Shown: piece by piece, positions 1 through 13,600 of the stretch
Layout of the letters: each line of letters opens with the position of its first letter
Position numbering within the stretch: position 1 is the first letter of the stretch
DNA from: Liquidambar formosana
Taxonomy: Eukaryota > Streptophyta > Magnoliopsida > Saxifragales > Altingiaceae
Length of the DNA stretch: 64,000 nt
Assembly: GCA_039720395.1 (NCBI GenBank)
Contig: CM077832.1
Coordinates: forward strand, 18,261,850-18,325,849
Reading direction: 5' to 3'
Made by a program: the position numbers and the translations under genes
The notes under the pieces: model-generated
What the model was told of the DNA's origin: nothing
Database searches by the model: none
Seen by the model: the letters and a program-made list of their open reading frames with translations, nothing else

Positions 1-302
1 ATATTGACTTTTCCATACAAAACTCTCAGTATCTAATTCATTCAACTCATTAGTCTATTTTCTAACTTCAAAAAAATGATGTATTAGTGGTTCCTAAGAT
101 TTATGCATTAAGAAATGGAAGGTTTCGAATTTGATATCTCACTTTCTTTTGAAATCAACCATCGATGAAATTATTTTAGATGTTAACTTATATGTTGTGG
201 ACAATGGTCTAATTTGTGTTTGGAACAGGCTCTTCCACTACGCTCCTACATAAAAATATAAAACTCACTTTCCAAGGAAGTTCTCCACTATTATCAACAA
301 CA

Positions 303-366
303 AAAGAGAGAGAGAGAGAGAGAGAGTAAAAAAAGAAAAAGAAAAAGAAAAAGAAAAAGAAAAAGA
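303..366. repeat. (AG)n and (AAAAAG)n microsatellites
   Basis: A run of AG dinucleotides is followed by about six copies of an AAAAAG hexamer. It lies about 750 bp upstream of the glutamine synthetase start. Simple sequence; no function is claimed. Confidence 0.9.
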
Positions 367-1017
367 GCTTGGAAGTTCTCTACTAATGAACAGTTAACTA
401 AGGTTGGGATAAATTACAAAGAAAAAAAAATGATGTTGTCTACGGAGAGGATGTAGTTGAAAAAAAAATACTCTCCCATCCTACAAAAATAGTTCTTTTT
501 GAAAAAGCATGTAAATTAATAAAAGCAAAATTAATAAAAACAATTAATGCATTTATTTGTTATCCACTCAATTTTGTTTTTTTTCAAAAATACCTTTATC
601 CATTGATTACATGTGTTGTTATGTTTAAAGTAATTCTTGGTATAATAAAAAGTAATATAAAATAATTAAAATAATTTATAATTTGACCTTTAAAATAACA
701 AATATTTTGAGAAAACTTAAAAAAAAAAAAAAAAACAGAAGAAAAGAAAAAGGAAGAAAGTCTATTTTTACAGTACAGAATGTGTATAACAGGCGGAGCA
801 GTTATCCGGTAATGTAATGGGTCAAGTTGGACTTCTGATTAGATTCCCTCTATGAGCAGATCAGTACCCACCTTTTTGAGCGCCCACTTCCGCCTTCCGC
901 CTACTTTATTTTGCCAATAATAATTAATTATTGATTTATGTATATTTTAAAATTTTAAAATCGTAATACTCCATAATATATTTCAATTGTTTTACACTAT
1001 CAACACAGAAACCGCAC

Positions 1018-1101
1018 TATAAAAGCAGCTCACCCTCCTCCGTTCACGTCTCTGCATATACTATCACATACACAGAGAAAGAGAGAGAGAGAGAGAGAGA
1101 G
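1018..1101 (+). promoter_or_regulatory. Core promoter and GA-rich 5' leader of the glutamine synthetase gene
   Basis: A TATAAAA box at 1018-1024 lies 97 bp before the ATG at 1121. Transcription would be expected to begin around 1045-1055 by normal plant TATA spacing (inference). The predicted 5' UTR contains a GA/CT microsatellite at about 1073-1101, a common feature of plant leaders. No intron is seen in the leader. Specific regulatory sites further upstream could not be assigned with confidence. Confidence 0.7.
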
Positions 1102-1120
1102 CTTCCCTCGTGTTTTGGAT

Positions 1121-3597
1121 ATGTCGCTGCTTTCAGATCTCGTCAATCTTGACCTCTCCGACACCACTGAGAAGATCATAGCAGAATACATATGGTGACT
1201 CTCTTTCTCTCCCTCCCTCTCTGTTTGGCGTTTATTGTTAATACTTGGTCTTGTTGTTTGGATAAGTACGGTTTTCTCTATTATTTCGTTGATGGGTCAT
1301 GCTTTGTTTTTGCTATTCACTTATTCTTCATTATTGTTTTTGTTTGAATGGTCTCTGTTTTGTTTTGTTTTGTTTTTTCAAAAAATAAAAAATAAAAAAT
1401 AAAAAAATAAAATGTATACCTTGCGTTTGGTTGCTGAGAAGAGGGAGTAAAATGAAGGAAAGCATATGTTTGAATCTTACGGAGTGTTTATTTTCATTTT
1501 TTGGATTCCAAATCATGGAGAAGTTGGCCTCAATAAAGCAAAGTAGTTTTTATTAGGCACTGTGGAGTGGCGTTTTCGGTTTTCTCAAGTTCCCAATGGG
1601 GAAAAGTAATCAGATTCGAATTTTTTAATCTCGTATCTTTTCCCACCAATCAAACAGAGCATGGTGTGTTTGTTGATCCCATATTCTTGTTGCTTTGTAT
1701 GGAGTTTTGATCTCATCTATTACAGTGTTTACAGTCAATGGGTGTGCATTGCTTTTGCTTTCCCTTCCATGTGATTAACCAATGGGTTTATACGATGTAG
1801 TTTTTTGCGTTAATTTTTCTGATTTTCATTTCACTACCATTGGTTCACTTTCTGGTTGGAGTTTTATTGCTAAATGCTAATCCCTTGTCCTCCTTGTTAG
1901 TTAGATAGTGCTCTGTGCCTCTGTGTGTATGTTTTTTTTTTTTTTTTTTCAAGAGCTTTCTTGTGTATGGTTGTGCTATGTTCTTGTTTATCTTCATCAG
2001 GATTGTCAAATTATTGAATTAATTTTCCCCTTTTGGTTTTCAAATTCTAGGATCGGCGGATCGGGCATGGACCTCAGAAGCAAAGCTAGGGTAATCATAT
2101 TTCTCCAGGGAAAAAAATTTCGTTGTTAATGTTTTTTCTTATTTGGGTATAAAATTGATTTATGTTTCTGATTGTTGGGTCTATACAGACTGTTTCTGGA
2201 CCCGTCAGCGATCCCCAAAAGCTTCCCAAGTGGAATTATGATGGATCTAGCACAGGTCAAGCTCCTGGACAAGACAGTGAAGTGATCCTATAGTAAGTTT
2301 TCATATTCTTTCCTCTTTTTCTTACCAATTTTTACACAAATTTTTTTAAAAAATTAAAATTTTGGCTTCTTCTTCTATTCTCTGTCTTACTCATTCTTTT
2401 TAAGAAACTATTAATGAGTTTAATTTCTTGGTGTATTGTTGACATAACAACAAAGTCCTCAAGCAATTTTCAAGGACCCCTTCAGGAGGGGCAATAACAT
2501 TCTTGTGAGTCATTCGTTATCGAATTATATTCTATATTCAATTCATTTGGTTTATAGTTCACTGATTGTTATATTTTATAAGCATATTATAGACTTGATC
2601 ACACTCCTTTTCTTTTAACCTTAATTGACATAGGTCATGTGTGATACTTATACTCCGGCGGGAGACCCAATTCCAACCAACAAGAGGTGTAATGCGGCTA
2701 AAATATTTAGCCATCCAGAAGTTGTTGCTGAAGTGCCATGGTATCGTCTAGTTCATGCTAATTCTAAGCTCTTTAAATTTAACCCTGTTATTTTTTTGTT
2801 GGACTTATCTGATTTAGAAAAATAACAGGTATGGTATTGAGCAAGAGTACACCTTGTTGCAGAAAGATGTTAAATGGCCTATCGGGTGGCCTTTGGGAGG
2901 TTATCCTGGACCTCAGGTACTGAAAATCATAATCTTCCTTGATCAAAATAATTATCTTTATTTATTTTTATTTTATATTTTTTTTGCATTTCAATTTATT
3001 TGAGTGAATAATAAAAATTCTTTTGCTTTTAGAAGCTGTTAAAGGAATTAATAGATTAGTTGTTTCTTTTCTCAGATTCTTGAACTCTTGGTAAAGATTT
3101 TATTTTATTTAAAAAAAAAAAAGGTTTCTGAAGCTATAGGCAGGAACCTTTTTTGAGTGGTGAAAAGGAGATAAAATATTTAACTGTCATGTTAGTGGAT
3201 TTAAAAAAGAAAAAAATAAAAATAATAAAAGAACATAATATTTATTATAGTTTTTGCTAAATCAAATAAATCGGAGTTTCTGAACAAATCCTCAACTTCG
3301 TGCAACTTTTCTGTTAGTATGCATAATACTATTCATTTCAAAAATGTCAATAGCTAATAATTATCAGATATTAGCAAAATTCTTGAGCAATTTAAATATG
3401 ACTAGATATGCTTCTTTTTTCCCCACATGCATTGGTTTATTCAAACCCAAATTGACTTATTCTCTTAATTATGTCATATTTTTGCAAGCATTTTGCTATT
3501 GCAGGCATTTCATAATATTTTTCTGATCAATACACAACTCCTGAATTATTCTTGATTTAAGATATGATTCTATGGTCCTCTATTCTTTCAAATTCTT

Positions 3598-3635
<38 letters not shown>

Positions 3636-5701
3636 TATACACACACACACCAATGTTTCTTGGAGCATGGTTCACTTTGGTGCATGGTACGCGGTATGTG
3701 TACAGGTATTTGGTATGGGTAAGATGCTTTACTTGGTACACGGTATATGCTAAGGGTAGGCTTAGTTGGTTTCGCTAATTGGGTTGAGGGTCACGTTGAA
3801 ACTTTTATTCATGTCGCTTTGGTTAATCTCACATAATTACTAATAATCCTAATTTGAGAGTTAAAGTTGTAACTTCGAAAACAAAAGTATATGTCTCTCT
3901 CTCCTTTATATTTTGGGACGCTAAAATTGGAGATCCAGGTTGCAAATGAATCGCATTTTGGGTCGTAGACCCCAGATCGTGGTTTGAAGGGGGGTCAAGA
4001 GATCTTGGTAACGCTGATCCACACACTTGGATTTTCAGGATTAGCTATGATTTTTATTAGTGGACTCCTGTAACAGCTGTGTAATTGCAAATTTTGATGT
4101 CTCAACAGGGACCATACTACTGTGGTATTGGTGCTGACAAAGCCTTTGGGCGTGACATTGTTGATTCTCATTACAAGGCATGCCTTTATGCTGGCATTAA
4201 CATTAGTGGCATCAATGGAGAAGTGATGCCAGGCCAGGTAAATAAACGATATTCTTTTTCTATTTTCATTTTTTGTACGATACAATATTCATCATTAGAC
4301 AGGTTTTTACCTTTGTTTTTCCCTTGTTTCCTGTATTGTTGTAGTGTTGTTTATTAGCATGTGTAGTTTGAAAACATTAGACCTTAAACCTTTCTTCATG
4401 TTATACAGTGGGAGTTTCAAGTTGGCCCTTCTGTCGGCATCTCTGCTGGAGATGAATTGTGGGTGGCTCGTTACATTTTGGAGGTAATTTAATGTATTCA
4501 GTCTTAAGACACTACTGCTACTACTACTACGACTGTCACTTCCAATAATATTACGATATGTCATTGTCCTAAGTACTTCCAACTGTGCATCAACAGAGGA
4601 TTACAGAGATTGCTGGAGTTGTGCTTTCCTTTGATCCCAAGCCCATCCAGGTTACAATTTTCATTTTCATTTTTTATTTTTTAGGTTGGGGGGTGTAGTT
4701 TGATCTGCCCTCCCAATCACCTTTGTTTTCCTTGTTAAATTGCAAAACCAGAAACTATTTGACGTCAATATTTAGCTATATAACTTGATTTGGGTTTTAA
4801 CTTTGATCTTTATCTTGCCAGGGTGATTGGAACGGGGCTGGAGCTCACACAAACTACAGGTAATATATGTGATTTTATAACTGCTTTCTTGTGAAAAGCA
4901 TGGTGGGAGGATTTCCCATTTAAAGTGGACTGTGGCTCTTAAGATTATAATTCTCTCTCTCTCTCTCTCATAATTGATAAGTTTATAATGCTGGTTTTCA
5001 GCACTAAGTCCATGAGAAATGATGGAGGTTATGAGGTCATTAAGAAAGCAATTGAAAAGCTTGGGCTGAAGCACAAAGAACACATTGCAGCATATGGGGA
5101 AGGCAATGAGCGCCGGCTCACTGGACGACATGAGACGGCAGACATCAACACCTTCTTATGGGTAAAAATATTATTGCTTCTTGACAGAATGTTAGAAATA
5201 GAGAATTCTATTTCTACTACTAACATATTTGCTCGGTGTTTGAAAGATACAACTTTTCTTTTTTTTTTTTTCTTTTTCTTTTTTTTTTTTTTTTTTTTTT
5301 TTTTTGTGATTACGAAAATCAAATCTATCAAAATTAGAAGTCTGATAAGTTGGTTTTTTAAGATTGAACTAGCATAGTGCCACAATCCAGAATTCATGAG
5401 TCAAAATTGGAATCATGGGAATGCTTTATTTTTGGTCAAACTGATACCTTCATAAAATTGGGTCTCCATAGTGAACCTGATAATTTCAATTGGAAATGAT
5501 TTTTGGGTCCAAACACGTTTCAGTTCCTTACATTTGATTGTTTTACAGGGAGTTGCAAACCGGGGTGCATCTATCCGAGTTGGCCGAGACACTGAGAAAG
5601 CAGGTAAAGGCTATTTTGAGGACAGGAGGCCTGCCTCCAACATGGACCCATACGTGGTCACTTCAATGATTGCAGAGACCACCCTCCTATGGAAACCATA
5701 A
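1121..5701 (+). CDS. GLN1: Cytosolic glutamine synthetase (GS1), 12 coding exons, intact
   Basis: Joins ammonium to glutamate using ATP to make glutamine (EC 6.3.1.2). It assimilates and recycles nitrogen in the plant cytosol; the family forms decamers. Coding exons: 1121-1194, 2051-2090, 2189-2292, 2456-2504, 2634-2740, 2829-2916, 4109-4237, 4409-4483, 4597-4650, 4822-4859, 5002-5161, 5549-5701. All introns are GT-AG and the sum is 1071 nt, 356 aa plus TAA, the usual GS1 length. The start [12 protein letters not shown] is typical of GS1 and there is no plastid transit peptide. The signature YDGSST is at 55-60. Metal and substrate residues of the family are present: E129, E131, E192 ([10 protein letters not shown]), E199, H249 (GAHTN), R291, E297 (GRHE), R311 (NRGASIR). 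No stop or frameshift is seen. Which GS1 isoform it is cannot be told. Confidence 0.97.
3597..3652. repeat. (TA)n(CA)n compound microsatellite in GS1 intron 6
   Basis: About 12 TA units are followed by CA-rich repeats inside the longest intron (2917-4108) of the glutamine synthetase gene. The run is long enough to be length-variable between individuals (inference). Confidence 0.9.
5263..5305. repeat. Poly(T) tract in GS1 intron 11
   Basis: A nearly pure T run of about 43 bases, broken by two C residues, lies within the last intron (5162-5548). It could be a polypyrimidine stretch or the tail of an old reverse-strand retroelement; nothing else supports the latter. Confidence 0.8.
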
Positions 5702-5960
5702 GTGCCCAGTTACAGCCACCTTGGAGATCTTATCGCTCTTGCTGTTTTCCCATGGGTCATAAAGAGGAAGAGAGAGTATTTCAATAGGACTTTTCCATCT
5801 CTTTTCTGTTAGAATAGTCTTTCCTGATAGCTTTGTGCTATTTCAGTGTTTGCCCTTGTATTTGAGGTAGCAAGGCGAGTTTATTGCTTCCTTGCCTTAT
5901 GAATTTGCCTCGAGTTGAATAATGGTAACTCTTAAATTAATAACAATATGAAAGGGCTAA
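5702..5960 (+). terminator. 3' UTR and polyadenylation region of GS1
   Basis: After the stop there is a T-rich trailer with no further ORF. AATAAT at 5918-5923 and AATAAC-like words near 5940 are plausible near-upstream poly(A) signals, giving a 3' end near 5950 (inference from normal plant 3' UTR length). Confidence 0.5.
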
Positions 5961-7301
5961 TTTCTATTATTTGGGAATGGATTGAATATATTTTTATTTA
6001 TGGCCCTTTTACCAATAAGTATGTTTGCTTGGCCTCTTCCATCGACTTAGTTTAGCCCATGTATACTATAATTTGATGTTGAGACGTTTAAAATTTCAGA
6101 TAGGTATCACTTGTGGAGTATTTGATTTAGGGTTAGGGCAATACAATTTTTCTTCGCTTAATTTGGAATCTCACAACAGCTAATCTACTCACAACCTAAT
6201 ATTAGAGGGCGAAGTGTTTTACATTATGCTTCTCTGCAAATCAAACAGCGCGTAGTTGATAAGAGATTTGTGCACACTACTGTCTTCTTAAGTGCTCTTA
6301 ATTTGGGCACTTCATCTGACTGAAAGGGAATCTAAATGCAGTTTCCATGGTATTGAGATCCATTTTCCATGAATTCAAACCCTGCCCAAGCATGTGAACA
6401 CTCTCAAGTTTTCAGTTGGCAGTGCCTAATTATTTGAATATGCACTTTCATGATGTCCGCCAGCACATGTTTCCATATGAAACAATTTGTATACTTCTTC
6501 AAAGTAACTTGTATGGTTTGTTGTTGGCTTGGGATATTTCTTTGGGGGATAGATGCAGCAGGTCTCATTCACTTCACATTCAATCGATGCAGGGTGTCTC
6601 ACTATAACTGCTGTGAGGCTTTGGTTTTCAATCTTGCATGTTGGGAACAATTTATTCATATTACCAGTTGTGTTTATGTTCAAAAAGTCGAGGACCCTCC
6701 ATGTATTTCTGTAGTCTTTGTAACACATGAGATATGTTTTGAAGTCATGGCTAATGGCTAATAGGTCAGGAAAGTTATAACAGGTCTGTTGTGTGCGCTT
6801 TGGGCTGTAAGGAAATGGGGAGTTTAGATTTGTGAGAACAAGTAGTCGCAAAAATTTCCCTCAAAATGTTCAGAGTGTGTTTCTGCTAAATTTCTCAATA
6901 TCTTATTTGAAAGATAGAAAGTAAGGGTAAAAAATGGTACATGCTTTCAAACAAAAATGCTTTCTTTGAACCTCCAAAATAATTACCAAAAAAGAGAAAA
7001 AGTAAAAACCTTCCAAAATTGACTCCATTCGACTTCATCCACAAAAAAGCATTTGTTCGAAGCAAATATAAACAGAATTTTGACAGAAAGGCTCAAACAA
7101 ATATATATTCATGAAAGACCTAGATTGTTCATTGTCCCCCCCCCCCCCCCACAACACACACACACACACACAACTAGTAGGGCTAAAAGAAAGCATTAGG
7201 AAAGCGTTGTGGGAAGAAGAGAAGTTAGAGCTGCCATTTCATGTTAGCCACCTTAAAAGATGGGACATTGAGACACAGCCATTTTACTTCACCGTGACTC
7301 C
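5961..7301. other. Intergenic region without a recognisable gene
   Basis: Short ORFs on both strands (for example 6416-6850) show no recognisable domain, overlap each other and lack gene context. A C homopolymer run with a CA microsatellite lies at about 7137-7172. The right boundary is where LTR-family sequence begins. Confidence 0.6.
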
Positions 7302-8415
7302 ATAGGCACCCACATCGCTCGAGTTGGTCTCCTAATTTAATTGGGCTAATTTAATTCCTTTATCACATGCAAGTCAATATTAATTAATAAAAAACAGCAT
7401 GCTAATCAATCATCTATCCATCCAAACAAACTATCAATCATAAGAGAATAAGAAATAAGATAATAAAAACAAAACAAACACTAAGAAGTAAGGAAGAATA
7501 AAACAAGCAAAGAAAAAAAAACAAACAAAACCTAGGATACTTAGTATCCTAAAGCGGACTTGAACTCAAGTGAGCACTTACGTATCTCACAAATGAACAA
7601 GAAAGAATCAAAGTCCACGTAGTTGGAATGAGAAGGGTTATTCTCTTCACAAAGAACTAACATAAATCTTAAGTTTTCATTTTTAAGAAGATGAAAGTTT
7701 CCAAAAAAGGGAGAAGGGAAAATAGGAAGTTTTATAAAAAAATGGAACTTTAGAGAAATAGAAAGTTTTATAGAAAATGAAACTTAGGAGTTACCATAAT
7801 TCTCTATGAAGAAAATAGCCCAAGGGGGAGAAGAGCGCAAACAAAAAGGAAACATACCATACCTTAACTTACTATATGCAAAACTTCCCAAAACATCAAC
7901 AAAATTCCAAATAATCACCCTATTTATGCTATAGGACAATTACCATACTCAAATCAACCATAAACATGCCTAATTTATCATTATAAGACATAAATCAAAT
8001 CTGGATATAATATTAAACAACTCTAAAATACCCTAATAATCATGCAAAAAGAAGAAATCAAACAACGAATAAAACCCTAATGTAATAGAACACTTATCAT
8101 GTGATAACTAACCCTAGAACATGCAAAACTCACTCTCTACATGCAACCTAACATGATAATCACCAAAACAGTAGCAAAACTAATTAAAAACATGCTAACA
8201 ACCTATCAAAATCATATAAAAAGAGAGATACCTTAGATGCACATATCAAAACGGTAAACTGTAGAGCACATAAGAGAGAAGAATACATACCTTGGATGCA
8301 ATAATCTTCATGCTGCAATAATTTATCGAACCCACATATTCATGGTATGAAAATAACATCATGAATCATGCAAAATCATCACAAAAAATTTATACTAACA
8401 TCCTAAACATGCTTA
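7302..8415 (-). mobile_element. Left fragment of an old large LTR (layer 1 of the nest)
   Basis: From TAGGCACCCACATCGC onward the sequence parallels the LTR at 8621-10576 and that at 29994 onward, but is more diverged. It reads without a break into ACATGCTTA at 8415, where the LTR at 8416 begins. The same flank recurs at 29703-29793. The remaining part of this LTR is probably 32820-34101, whose right end is CA at 34100-34101 (minus-strand start TGTAGACACCCC). The outer terminus is missing; the sequence starts about 200 bp inside it. Confidence 0.65.
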
Positions 8416-10576
8416 TGTGAACCTAGGAAAATGGCCCACAAAATCACATGTAAAAACAAAAGAGTTGCCACCTCATTTTTTACGGAAAAGAGCAAAATGC
8501 TAAAATGTTTTATTTCCAAAAACCTCATGACTCCATTTTGAAAGGAAAGGCAAAGTCTATAAAACCAAAAAATTAGATTTGGGGGCTAAGTTACGATGTG
8601 GGAAGGTTTTGGGCTAAGCCCATAGGCACCCACATCGCCTGAGTTGGTCTTTTAATTTAATTGGGCTAATTTAATGACTTAAACACATGCAAATCAATAT
8701 CAATCAATAAAATACAGCATGCTTATCAATCATAAATCCATCCTACTCCTCTAGCAATCATATGTGATGGATAAATTCATCTTACTCTACTAGCGATTAC
8801 ATAAGATAAAAGAATAAAATAAAAGAAAAAGGAAAACCTAGGATACTTAGTATCCTAGGGTGGACTTGAACATCAATTAAGTGCCTACGTATCTTGTATT
8901 GAATGTATAAGGATCAAAGTTCATGTAGTTAGATTAGAATAGGGTTATAGCCTAATTGTGACTTATGGTAAACCCTAAGTTTCATTTCATAAAATATAAA
9001 GGATTTCCAAAGACAAATGATTCTCAATATGGTATTTCAATGAAAGATGGAAACTTTTTGAAAAGGGGTGAAAGAAAACCCTAAAATTCACCATATCCCT
9101 CTATTAGGAAATAACCCTTGGAGGGAGAAGATAAAGAATAAAGAGAGAAAATGGTATTTTCTATAGCCATCATGCTTACCATTCACAGCCTGTCAAATAA
9201 TCACCCTATTTCATAAGGTAATTACCATGTTTGCAAACTTTTTATTTGTAATAACAAAAAATAATCAGTCTACTTTCTATGGGATAAGTTCACCTGCTAA
9301 ACTCATAATTTTCCATTTATATGTTCAAAATATCACCACAATGATAATTATTAAATTTGGATAGAATAAATCAAGACCTAAAATTATCCCAATGACGATG
9401 CAAAAGACAAAAATCAAAGAATAACGAAGACCCTAATATGCTCCTACATGCAAAGACCTTGTCTACATGTACAAAACTATGAAAAATGTGCAAAAGAACT
9501 CTATAATAATCATGAAAATATCAAATAATATTATTAAGCATGTAAACAAAGCAAACTCAAGACAAGAATATAATATTTTATGTAAAACATGAAAAAATGT
9601 CTTCTTATGGCGAGCTTTCTTAAGCAAAATTATCTTAAGATAATTTTACGTGGAAATCACTTCGTATGAAGGTTCCATCAACATATCCTAGGTAAAATAT
9701 GTACTTAATTTAGAACATATTAAAAGTGATTACATGCTTAAACACATTCCCGAATACCGTCATGCAAAACCCTATCATCTAAAAAGAATAATTATCCTTA
9801 GAAAAGGATGATGTTTCCAAAAACCTTTAAAAAATCCACTATATGAATGCAAACTTAGCATGATTCAACTACATGTAACATATATAGAACGATCATGATG
9901 AGCAATGACTTAAAAAGCTATGCTAAACATGTCATATGAAACTTGCATAAAATGAGGATAACGAAAACCTTAATCTCACAATTATGCATAATAACCTATG
10001 AACCAACCCTAAAACATACTCAAACTGTCATGAATATCATATATATTAACTAAAAAAAGCATTAACTCATGATAATCATCACTGCAAATAGGCCATATGG
10101 AACATGCATGACTTGAAAGGATAAAAATGATAATGCTTTCAAAACCCTAGTAAACTAAGGATTCTTAAGCATATTAAGCCATGAACTATCCTAAAATCAT
10201 ACATATAATATCACAAAAGCATTGGATTTAATCAATTTGCAGAGCTACTACATGCATTAAAAAGAAGGAGAAGAAGAAGAAACCCTAATTCCAGAAATTA
10301 AAAGAAGAGTTTACCTGTTGTAGAGCTTCTCTTGCCTTTAAAATTCTTCTTCTATTTCTTCGTAGGGTTAGCGAACCTTTCTTTGATGTTTTTTAACTCT
10401 CAATCTCATAGCTCCCTTTCTCTCTAAGTATAAAGTGCTCTTGTGGCTTCTATATGTGCTGAATATCATGTTCTTTATATAGGGGACTGACCTAATAAAC
10501 CAATGGCTAAGATTAATTCATTAAATAATGATCCTAAGGCTATTAGAGACTCTTTTGGTGCTTAAATAACTCAAAG
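8416..10576 (-). mobile_element. LTR fragment, duplicate of 29794-31984, cut by a CACTA terminus
   Basis: Begins TGTGAACC (the 3' LTR end on the minus strand) and matches 29794-31984 almost base for base, with small indels and substitutions. It stops exactly where the CACTA terminus CACTACAACAAAA begins at 10577, after ATAACTCAAAG. The flank to its left is also shared with the other copy, so this is a duplicated locus and not an independent LTR insertion. It has no open reading frame of note. Orientation is inferred from the solo LTR at 26104-28562, which is in the opposite orientation. Confidence 0.85.
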
Positions 10577-10639
10577 CACTACAACAAAATATATATTTTA
10601 TAGCATATATTTTATAGCATTTTTCTCAAAATACTTTAA

Positions 10640-13600
10640 AATTATATTGTTAATAGCATTCTTAAAAAAAAAAAAAAAAGCTCTAAAAACGTCTAGGTTT
10701 GTAATTAATAATTCTCGTATCCTTATTAATGACAAATTGGGAACGCTAATGTATAAAAGTAAATCACAACTTTAATTTAATGCTGTGGAAATAGCCTAAA
10801 GAAAAGAGATAAGCACTGGCGCCAAAATAAAGGAAGCAACCCCGTGCACAACCTTGTGCACGTTGTGTTCCCCTCACATGTTCCCTCTCTTTCTCCCCCA
10901 TACTCTGATTGATAATGGCGTTTGTTTCTCAATCCCATTCGCTTTTCTCTCTTGCTCTCTTCTGGGACTGCACACGTTGTCACCAGTGTGCTAATTCCCA
11001 AGCTAGTTGTTCCTGCTCTTTTTCCCCATTTCAAGAGAAACTGTAGTTAATTGGAAACTTTCATTTCTCTAAAGATCTGTATCACATACAATGATCACTT
11101 TAGTAGCACAGGTAAATCACTTTTCTCTTATGATTTTGTGTGTATTTTGAATTTATATGTTTTTCTGTTAGGGTTTGCTATGTTTTTTAAAACTGATTGA
11201 GAGGTAGGGTTTTGAAAAACTGATTGAGAGGTAGCATTTGTCGTTAGTGTTTGCTATATTTTATGTTTGGTTTATTACTCCTTATCATTAATTGAAATTG
11301 GTGAGATCTGGTGTGACTTTTTCTTGGAGCTGCAACCACTTCTTTCATTATAGTTTGCCAAATCATTAAAATCCCCTACTACTAAACAGGGAAGATCATG
11401 TTCTTCTGCAAAATTGGCCCATATTTTCCTAGAAAATTTATTTGTTACTGGGGTTAGAACTTGTATACTCTGTTGTCATAATCCGAAGAGGGTGATCTTT
11501 CATCTTTCCCACTAATAATTGCATGGATGGCTTGCTTTGTAGAAGAAATAATCTATATAGAAATTGAATCCCCTTTCCACATGAGCCCTAAATCAAATCA
11601 CCACTATACTCTAAAGGGCTACTAATGCATTATATTTAATGCATCAATGATGGGAAACAACAAGTAAATGATACATTTTAAGGGCGAAGATTATACCAAT
11701 TCTTGTAATTTAGGTTACTACCTAATACTATTACATGAACTTCTTTGGAATGATGAGGACTGGTAGTCCTTGAGTTGGTACTGGCATTGTATCCCTACCG
11801 AAAAAATTGTCATTATAGCATAACTTCCAAGTGAACCGAGTGACCAATGCTTGTTAGGTGTTTGTTGTTTTGTCTGTGTGAGCTGTAGTTATCTGTTATG
11901 TTATCTTAGTAGGTGTTTAAGCTGTGTTATATTTGATCTGGTGTTGGTTTGAGGTATTTGGTGTACTGATAGTCTGAAACTCATTTAAACTCAGTTAATT
12001 TAATAAAATTTCTTTTGCTCATAAAAAAAATAATAATAAAGTTTGCAGAAGTTGTTAGTAGATGTATGTGGAGTGGTTATAAGTGGCGGCATTGTGGCAT
12101 CTAGAGGTTTGCTTATGGGTTTGTTGGATATTACTTTAAGAGGGAGGAGATTTTACTTAGTCTAAACAATAAGAAAGATGAGACCTCTTAATCAATTTAT
12201 AGCACGTCGATGATTCAGACCTAAAACTAATTGGTCTTACCTGAGTGACCTCCATGGACACTCAGATGATCTTGCCCGGACAAAAACCTAGGTGAGACCC
12301 ATCCAGTGGTGGGTGGTAAAAAGTGGTTAGTACAAATTCAAATTTGCATTAAAAGAAAGGTTAAAGTTCTTGAACCAAAGAACAATACTGTCCAAAGACT
12401 AGGGGATTGCAATTACTTATATAGTCAAAGAAATAGGAAGACGAAGATTAAAAAAAATAAAAAAGGAAAGAAAGAAATTAGAGGGAGAAACACAACAACA
12501 TCACAGTTCGATTGGAGCGAGATAAAACATACACGTTTAGTCGCAAGATACTACATATGCACTTTTATTCAGTGTTCATGGTTCACATTTTAGAACACTT
12601 GCAACCCTTATGATGAGTTACTACAAGAAGGCTACATGCAGATTATTTTCCTTCGCCATAAATTCATGTTCCTATTTCCTGTAAATGAGTTCTGAATGGA
12701 AAATGAAACTAAATAATTTCTAGAACAGAAAATAGAAGTCTCAGAGTCTAAAGGCAAGAAACATAGGCCTCGGTCTAAAGAATTTACAAAATAAATAAGA
12801 CATTTCCCAATTACGGTCATAAATTTAGATGATTTGAGTTTGTTAAAATAAAATACATAAATAACTAAAAAGAAAAAAAAGATGCATGCACAAAGTAATA
12901 AAATCAATAACATATTATTCAAATTATTTATATGCATTCTCATCTACCATCACAACTAGAGTCATACTTTCTATAGCAATAAAAAGTAAGAGATAACATG
13001 GGATATACAAATTTTTGAAATCATCTCAGTAGTTCATTTCATAAGTGCATACAATCAAAGCATAAAGCAACAATGTAAACTATTTATTCACCCACCCAGT
13101 CCTTAAAATCATGTAAAGCTAATAGGTGGGTTTTGTTTATATGCATCCAAAATAGGACTTTTCTTATCATCCCGAGATTGATTGCATAAAGCCTGTGTTA
13201 AGGCATCTAAATCCCCATAGGTTAGCAATAACAATCATGCAATGCTTAATAGTCCATTTTTATTTTTAACTATTCTCTTGAGTCTCTTTTTGGGCCAGTT
13301 ACACTAAAACCATAACCTCATTGCCATGGAAAGCTTAACAACCTATTTGCCCAGTTAGGCTCCATTAAACAAATTAATACACTGAACATAGAACTAATAT
13401 CATCACCATTATGAGGCTACATTCACTCGAATAGATCATAGTTTTTGAAATGTTCTTCCAGGAAATCTTTTTTTACCTGTAATGCGCAGTTTATCTTGAT
13501 GAACATTTTAATTTGAATCTAAATTTTAAAAAAAAAAAAAAAATATTCCTATTGGTATTCAAGTTGAGATTTTCTCATTTTGCATCCACAAAATTTGAGA

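Noticed and set aside
4988..5397. ORFs on both strands across the poly(T) tract
   Set aside because: The + frame is exon 11 of glutamine synthetase read into its intron; the minus frame is a shadow with a poly-Lys run.
6416..6851. Overlapping ORFs on both strands downstream of GS1
   Set aside because: No recognisable domain, opposite-strand overlap and no gene context; likely chance.
7137..7172. C-run and CA repeat as a CRISPR-like or regulatory array
   Set aside because: A simple microsatellite; CRISPR is not expected in plant nuclear DNA and no spacer structure exists.
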